Assembly: GCA_002633005.1 (NCBI GenBank)
Contig: NMRA01000457.1
Coordinates: 1 to 37,008, forward strand
From: Phoronis australis
Lineage: Eukaryota; Phoronida; Phoronidae
Direction: 5' to 3'
Length of the DNA stretch: 37,008 bases
How positions within the stretch are numbered: position 1 is the first letter of the stretch; each line of letters opens with the position of its first letter. The translations under genes and the position numbers were made by a program. The notes beneath the pieces are model-generated. The model was not told where the DNA came from and did not search any database. It was given only the letters and a program-made list of their open reading frames with translations. Below, in pieces: positions 32,685 to 37,008 of this stretch.

Positions 32685-32831
32685 TCCGGTGAATTAGCCC
32701 AATTCCTCGAAAGTAGTCATCCATGACCACATTCTTCATAACACGTCTTATATAAGTCCGCCTCAGTGGGTAAATAATAACTTTTCCAATCGCTCGTAAA
32801 TGTAATGTAGCGTTAATGTACTGTAGTATAT

Positions 32832-32855
32832 ACATGTACATGTACATGTACATGT
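32832..32855. repeat. (ACATGT)4 microsatellite
   Basis: Four perfect 6-bp self-complementary units. Shorter ACATGTACATGT runs also occur in both copies of the 8.07/17.4-kb element. Confidence 0.95.
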
Positions 32856-33424
32856 AAGAAAGGGGAGTCTGTTCAAGAGTGTTTCACCCATGGTATTATA
32901 TTCTGTATATACTGTTACGTTGAACTGCAGTTTGTGTTAATACGGAAATGTGCTTTATTGGTCCACTTACGCCATTTGATATCTACTATTATTCTATTAG
33001 CGGGGTTGGGTGTGAATCCTTCTATTATATTGTGTTGAAATTCTGTAATCCTAGCGACCCAGTCTAAATACACGCAACTGGACTTTATATTTAAAGTTGG
33101 AAGTACTTTTAGTACTTATGTTACATACCTTGCAACTGTAATGATGACACGTCGTGTTTATAATATATCTTCCACAGAACTTTCTTTATACAACCAATGT
33201 TATCGATTTGAATCTTTTTGTAAACAACGCACTGAAACTGTAGAGCACATTTTCTATGATTATACAGATACAAGTGGAACTCTGTTAGAAGGACGATAAG
33301 TGTTCGCCATATTGATGTAGTTATCACAAAAATTTTATTTTATTCGGAAAATATCAAATAAAGAATTGCAAGGTTTAATTATGATTTCATTTATTTGCAG
33401 AACACTATTACCCATACGAAAATA
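32856..33424. other. 3' flank of the TRIM pseudogene; no gene recognised
   Basis: AT-rich. A possible AATAAA poly(A) signal occurs at 33357-33362. No frame of interest. Confidence 0.4.
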
Positions 33425-33488
33425 TTCAATAGGATCCTTTAGGAATATCGATTTCCTATAGGATTCCTATAGGATCAAGATATCCTAT
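33425..33488. repeat. Left part of CCTATAGG palindromic repeat
   Basis: Contains AGGATCCTTTAGG, TTCCTATAGGATTCCTATAGG and ATCCTAT, which are degenerate copies of the TCCTATAGGA palindrome seen again at 35592-36110. The 33.49-kb element interrupts the last copy. Confidence 0.7.
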
Positions 33489-35591
33489 TCACCTATTTCA
33501 CGAAAGCGCCGTCTTCCCTCGCCATCTTTAAATACTGATCGAAAACGAGGCACACTGATAAAACCTCGTGAGCGGTCATCAGCTGGCCTTGATGGTGTAC
33601 TGTGCAGTGCCTGAACGTACCAATTCCAACTCGTCGGTATCCTTCCCAGGTATATACTTAGCCACTCGCCCAGTCGCCAATGCGAGTAAAAATGGTGCTG
33701 GGCGAGTAGAAGTTGACTTGCCGGTCGTCCAGGTGGCCGAGCAAATTTCAAAGCGCAAAAACACTATATATCGTTTCCCAGATGAATATCTAATAATTTT
33801 CTTCCTTGTGCTGTTTTTATCATGAATTTAAGGTTCAGTTTGGTCATCGTGTCGATGCTCGGGCAGTAAAAAACATCGGCGCAGTGCCACCCTAACGATT
33901 CAGTACATGTCACCCGTTACGCGATTCGTCAAAAAATCACAGTGTGTGGTCGTGCACAAAGAATGTGTGGACTAGTCCGAAAATAAGAAAATAGGAGAAA
34001 GGTGGAAGATCGGTCCATGTGCTCATAGCAAATGAAATACCATATTTCTTGGAACTGATTCCTTTTTGTAATGTACAATGTCATTTTAGCCAATTTTCTT
34101 TTGATATCATAAGCGCCCATGCCCCTATAAGCGTCCCCACTCGTTTCCAGACTTCGCTAAAATAAGGGCCCAGTCCATGAGTGTGTATATATTTGTGCGA
34201 AAAATGTCTTACCTCACAGTTCTAAAATTCTCCAGTAATGTATTCAATTTATCAATAATATCCGACAGTCCTGAAAAATCATTGTGCGCGGAATTTCTAG
34301 TAGACCACGAGCCTCGCCCCTATGTCGGTATTTAGCCGTGGCTGTACACTTCAAACCGTACCGCAGTGCTTCAAAAAGAAAGCAAAAGATTTGCTGATCT
34401 TGCGAGGAAAGTGTCACACTATATGGTCTGGCCCTTCGAACAGACGCAGCGTACTGGTCAACGGGATTGGTATTGTATCTTTCCCGTACAAATTTTCTCC
34501 CACAACAGGAATCCAGATTGCTTTGTACACGTAAAATTATAAAAACCGCGAATCGAAACTTGGCCAAGAAGCGCGCGCTAGGGCCTACATGTGGGCGTGC
34601 TCAATGAGATAAATACAGTATAACTACCTATATAGCTCATTGGGCCTGCTACTCTGGCAAATGAACACTGATGACACGCACGCGCTCGCTCACTCGGTGC
34701 ACACCTCAGCTGTTGACTCACTTCAATACAAACGTCACGTGACAACAACATGATTATGTGTTCGTCCAGATTTTTCTCGTTGCCGGGTGCCATATAGCGC
34801 AGATTTTGACTTAATCTGTAGTTAATCCCGACTCCGAGTCCACAGGAACTTAAGAATCTTAGGAAAGGCTATTTGGAAAAGTTAAGGAGGGAGGATTTGA
34901 GGTAATTTGAGTCGAAACTAATTTTACTCAAGAATTCAAGTTGTCCTGTCGACGATCGCGAAGTAGCGACGCATCAGTCGGCAAGTTTTTGCCCTGGGAT
35001 TTCAGCACATTTTTTTAAAGATTAACAACAGAGTTTGATAGCAATGCACCACAGTTTTGTAGAAAGTCTGTCATATGTTACACATACGTCACAGCGGAGA
35101 GACCGGGATTTAACCGCCGTAGACTACAAAAAGCGTCCCCCTGAGCGTTAATTATTAGGGCAAATACGGTAGCCCTAATAGATGATGACATCAGTGCACG
35201 AAACGATGATTTTTATTTAAACTGTTAGCAAGTTTGTGGTGACTGGCACCAACGGTCGGGTGACTAAACCTCGTGCGAGTAGATTTTCTGGCTCCGGCAC
35301 TCGCCCACCTGGCGAGCAGGATTTTTCAAGACTAAAAGCCTGGGTAAAGTCCCTGATTTCCACACTTTTCCAAAAAGGGAAAACTACGGAGGAATGGCTG
35401 AGAAGGGTAAAAGTGAGTTGCCGTGCGTATTGGTATGTTTTTGGAGATCGATTCAACATCAGACAACTTGATTTTTGGTAACGTTATTAAGTCTTTTGAC
35501 CACCCCACCTTGCAGAACGATGCCATGTTTGTCTAGGCGCCTCGTTTTCGATCAACACGACAGCAGCGCCCCGCGTTCGTGAAATAGGTGA
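33489..35591. mobile_element. 2.1-kb transposon with 16-bp perfect inverted ends, AT target
   Basis: TCACCTATTTCACGAA at 33489-33504 is exactly inverted at 35576-35591. Further inside, GATCGAAAACGAGGC is also inverted (33538-33552, and its complement near 35542-35552), so the ends are a longer, diverged inverted repeat of about 70 bp. The flanks read CCTAT|element|ATAGG, that is, a CCTATAGG palindrome with its central AT duplicated. A 2-bp AT duplication is, from memory, a feature of the ISL2EU superfamily. No transposase or nuclease frame is recognisable; internal frames (plus 33568-33825, minus 34244-34567, plus 35236-35481) are unassigned. Probably non-autonomous. Confidence 0.75.
34722..34793 (-). 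CDS. Candidate first exon inside the 2.1-kb element
   Basis: The minus-strand ATG (34793-34791) opens 24 codons, MAPGNEKNLDEHIIMLLSRD plus VCIE, ending exactly at a GTGAGT donor (complement of 34716-34721), phase 0. The composition looks protein-like. Downstream on the same strand, 34567-34244 holds a 107-codon frame of unknown family that could supply a later exon, but I see no phase-matched acceptor with confidence. It could be a remnant of the parent element's gene. Confidence 0.22.
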
Positions 35592-36110
35592 ATAGGAATT
35601 CCTAAAGAAAAAATCCTATAGGAAATTTTTCACAAATCTGATTTCTAAACATTTTAATAATGAATTAGCCTAAGGGTATATACATGTAGTGAAATATCGG
35701 TTTGTTTTTATCTAATTTCAGCTCTTCTGAGTCATTAATTTTTGTAAATTTTAATATTCAGGCGAGTCTTAACACGTGTTTGTTACTTGCTTCGTAGAAT
35801 CGTACTGAACTTCCAAAAGAATATTAGTGAACTGCCTACTGGATATATTGAAGTCTTACGGGAAATCCTATAGGGTTTCTTATAGGAGATCCTAATGGAT
35901 TTTTGTAAGATTTCATATTGGATACCTTAGGAAATTTCACAGGATCCTATTGGATTTCCAATAGTATCCAATAAGAAATCCTATAGGATCTAATATGAAA
36001 TCCTATAAGATCCAATATAAAATCCTATAGGATTCCTATAGGAAATTCCATAGGATCCTACAGGATTTCCTATATGATCCAGTTGAACTTCCTTTAGGAT
36101 CTTATTGAGC
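35592..36110. repeat. Degenerate TCCTATAGGA palindromic minisatellite
   Basis: Scattered copies begin right after the element (GGAATTCCTAAAG, ATCCTATAGGAAAT), then become dense from ~35865. Between 35976 and 36019 two 22-bp units are clear: AAATCCTATAGGATCTAATA plus TG, then AAATCCTATAAGATCCAATA plus TA. Most copies are self-complementary around TATA or CCTATAGG. The dense part is bracketed by a perfect 20-bp direct repeat, TAGAATCGTACTGAACTTCC, at 35795-35814 and 36114-36133. Confidence 0.8.
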
Positions 36111-36463
36111 TTATAGAATCGTACTGAACTTCCTGTAGATAAAATTGTCTTAAAACAACATAAAAGGGTAAGCTATATAGCTGTCATCATAAATGTTTCA
36201 TTTCTGGTGTTGTAAATTATAAGGTTGTGTCTAAACTTCTAAGGAAACGCTTTGATTATGTGTATGGCTTAGTGGCTAAAATGGACAGTTTTTCAACTGA
36301 ACAACAGGTGTCACTGAAAGGCGATTCAATGAACACTTATCTTTACAGCAATGGGGCTATTCAGAAAATCTACAATAACTAGAGGGCGTGCGTGTACTAG
36401 TGGTGATAGATTAACAGCCTCGATTTCGCGAGCCCTTTAAATACATGGTGAAATGGCTTGCAG

Positions 36464-36537
36464 CCGTGCCAACTGAATCTGAGATTGCGTAAAAAGGGTG
36501 CTTCTATGAGAGGAAGTAAGCACGACCTCATACAAAG
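36464..36537 (+). CDS. SAP-domain-like exon
   Basis: The frame reads CQLNLRLRKKGASMRGSKHD then LIQ, ending with AAAG|GTAAGG, a consensus donor at 36538. The pattern L-x3-LR-x2-G-x5-GxKxDLI-R matches SAP motifs (two short helices that bind AT-rich DNA). An AG at 36462-36463 is the likely acceptor, because a stop (TGA, 36450-36452) closes the frame upstream; its polypyrimidine tract is weak. The next exon begins at 36978 in matching phase. SAP motifs occur in chromatin proteins, and also near THAP or YqaJ modules in some transposon-encoded proteins; the parent gene is unknown. Confidence 0.5.
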
Positions 36538-36977
36538 GTAAGGTTTGTGGTTATTTTAACGATGATTCCATGATTATTCTACCGATGCCTGTTAACTGAG
36601 GCACTCGCCGATTTCGACTTCGCGGCAGTCAGTCGGCAGCCAGAGTCTGGTTAATCTTTGTATGTTGTGATATGTGATACGATACTTGACGTAGCAATCG
36701 GGATATTTTCGTACATCAAAGCATTATTATTGTTTGGCATGATTTCTAAAAGTTTATCAGTGACAGTTACATCAATCAATGCTGAATGTTTATGCTGTCA
36801 ACTCGATACAGGTTAATGAAGATTACAATCCAATCCCAATGGCAAAGGGTACGTGAGTGATAAATATCCATTGCATTAGACTATTTGTTTACTCCCTATC
36901 ATATGTCTTCTGGAAATCTATTACACGTTGAAATGGAAATCTATCACGTCAGTTTTCACGTAACCTTTGGTTTTTAG

Positions 36978-37008
36978 GTTTGAAGGCTTGTACCGTGCAG
37001 AGGAGATA
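36978..37008 (+). CDS. Next exon of the SAP-like gene, cut by window end
   Basis: GGTTTTTAG|GTTTGAAGG gives a good acceptor (AG at 36976-36977). Joined to the exon ending at 36537 (phase 2), it completes the split Arg codon and continues FEGLYRAEEI, as expected for the end of a SAP motif followed by helix. The 440-bp intron between is ordinary AT-rich DNA. The gene runs off the window. Confidence 0.5.

Noticed and set aside
1-37008. CRISPR arrays, bacterial operons, rRNA, functional tRNA genes
   Set aside because: No regularly spaced repeats with unique spacers, no tight collinear gene runs and no rRNA or cloverleaf signatures. The splice sites and TRIM/THAP/SAP domains point to an animal genome.

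Overview
This window is animal nuclear DNA. Coding sequence is sparse, genes have introns (clear acceptor and donor sites), microsatellites and decayed transposons are common, and the only long reading frames are TRIM-family (RING, B-box, coiled-coil) proteins. A tandem family of near-intronless NHL-type TRIM genes, THAP-domain fragments and ACATGT repeats together suggest a marine invertebrate such as a lancelet, hemichordate, echinoderm, mollusc or cnidarian. The sequence alone does not let me choose among these.

Layout: 1-4.7 kb is non-coding with a short 70-bp tandem repeat. At 5.1-7.0 kb is TRIM-A, an intact 638-aa RING/B-box/coiled-coil/beta-propeller protein whose second B-box has lost four residues, including a zinc ligand. 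7.7-18.2 kb is repeat-rich. It holds two inverted copies of one terminal-inverted-repeat element (8.07-9.81 and 17.44-18.17 kb), a tRNA-like SINE head, a 134-bp tandem duplication, possible retroelement debris and a weak candidate first exon near 10.05 kb. TRIM-B (19.7-21.0 kb) is a 443-aa paralogue that keeps the RBCC part but has an acidic then lysine-rich tail in place of the propeller. 21-29 kb is mostly featureless apart from a frame-broken THAP fragment (23.4 kb) and some palindromic cis-motifs.

The 29.2-32.7 kb block is a decayed duplicate of the TRIM-A locus. It has a truncated RING fragment, a copy of the TRIM-A 5' flank split by a 959-bp insertion at TTAA (carrying a broken THAP domain and an opposing small ORF), and a full-length TRIM pseudogene with at least six lesions. 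At 33.5-35.6 kb a 2.1-kb element with 16-bp perfect inverted ends sits inside a CCTATAGG motif, within a landscape of degenerate TCCTATAGGA palindromes that continues to 36.1 kb. At the right edge two phase-compatible exons encode a SAP-like motif and run out of the window.

The TRIM genes form one birth-and-death family: an intact ligase-like gene, a version with a remodelled C-terminus, a RING stub and a pseudogene, with transposons inserted among them. E3 ligase function is inferred from the family; nothing in the window shows the substrates or the immune role.
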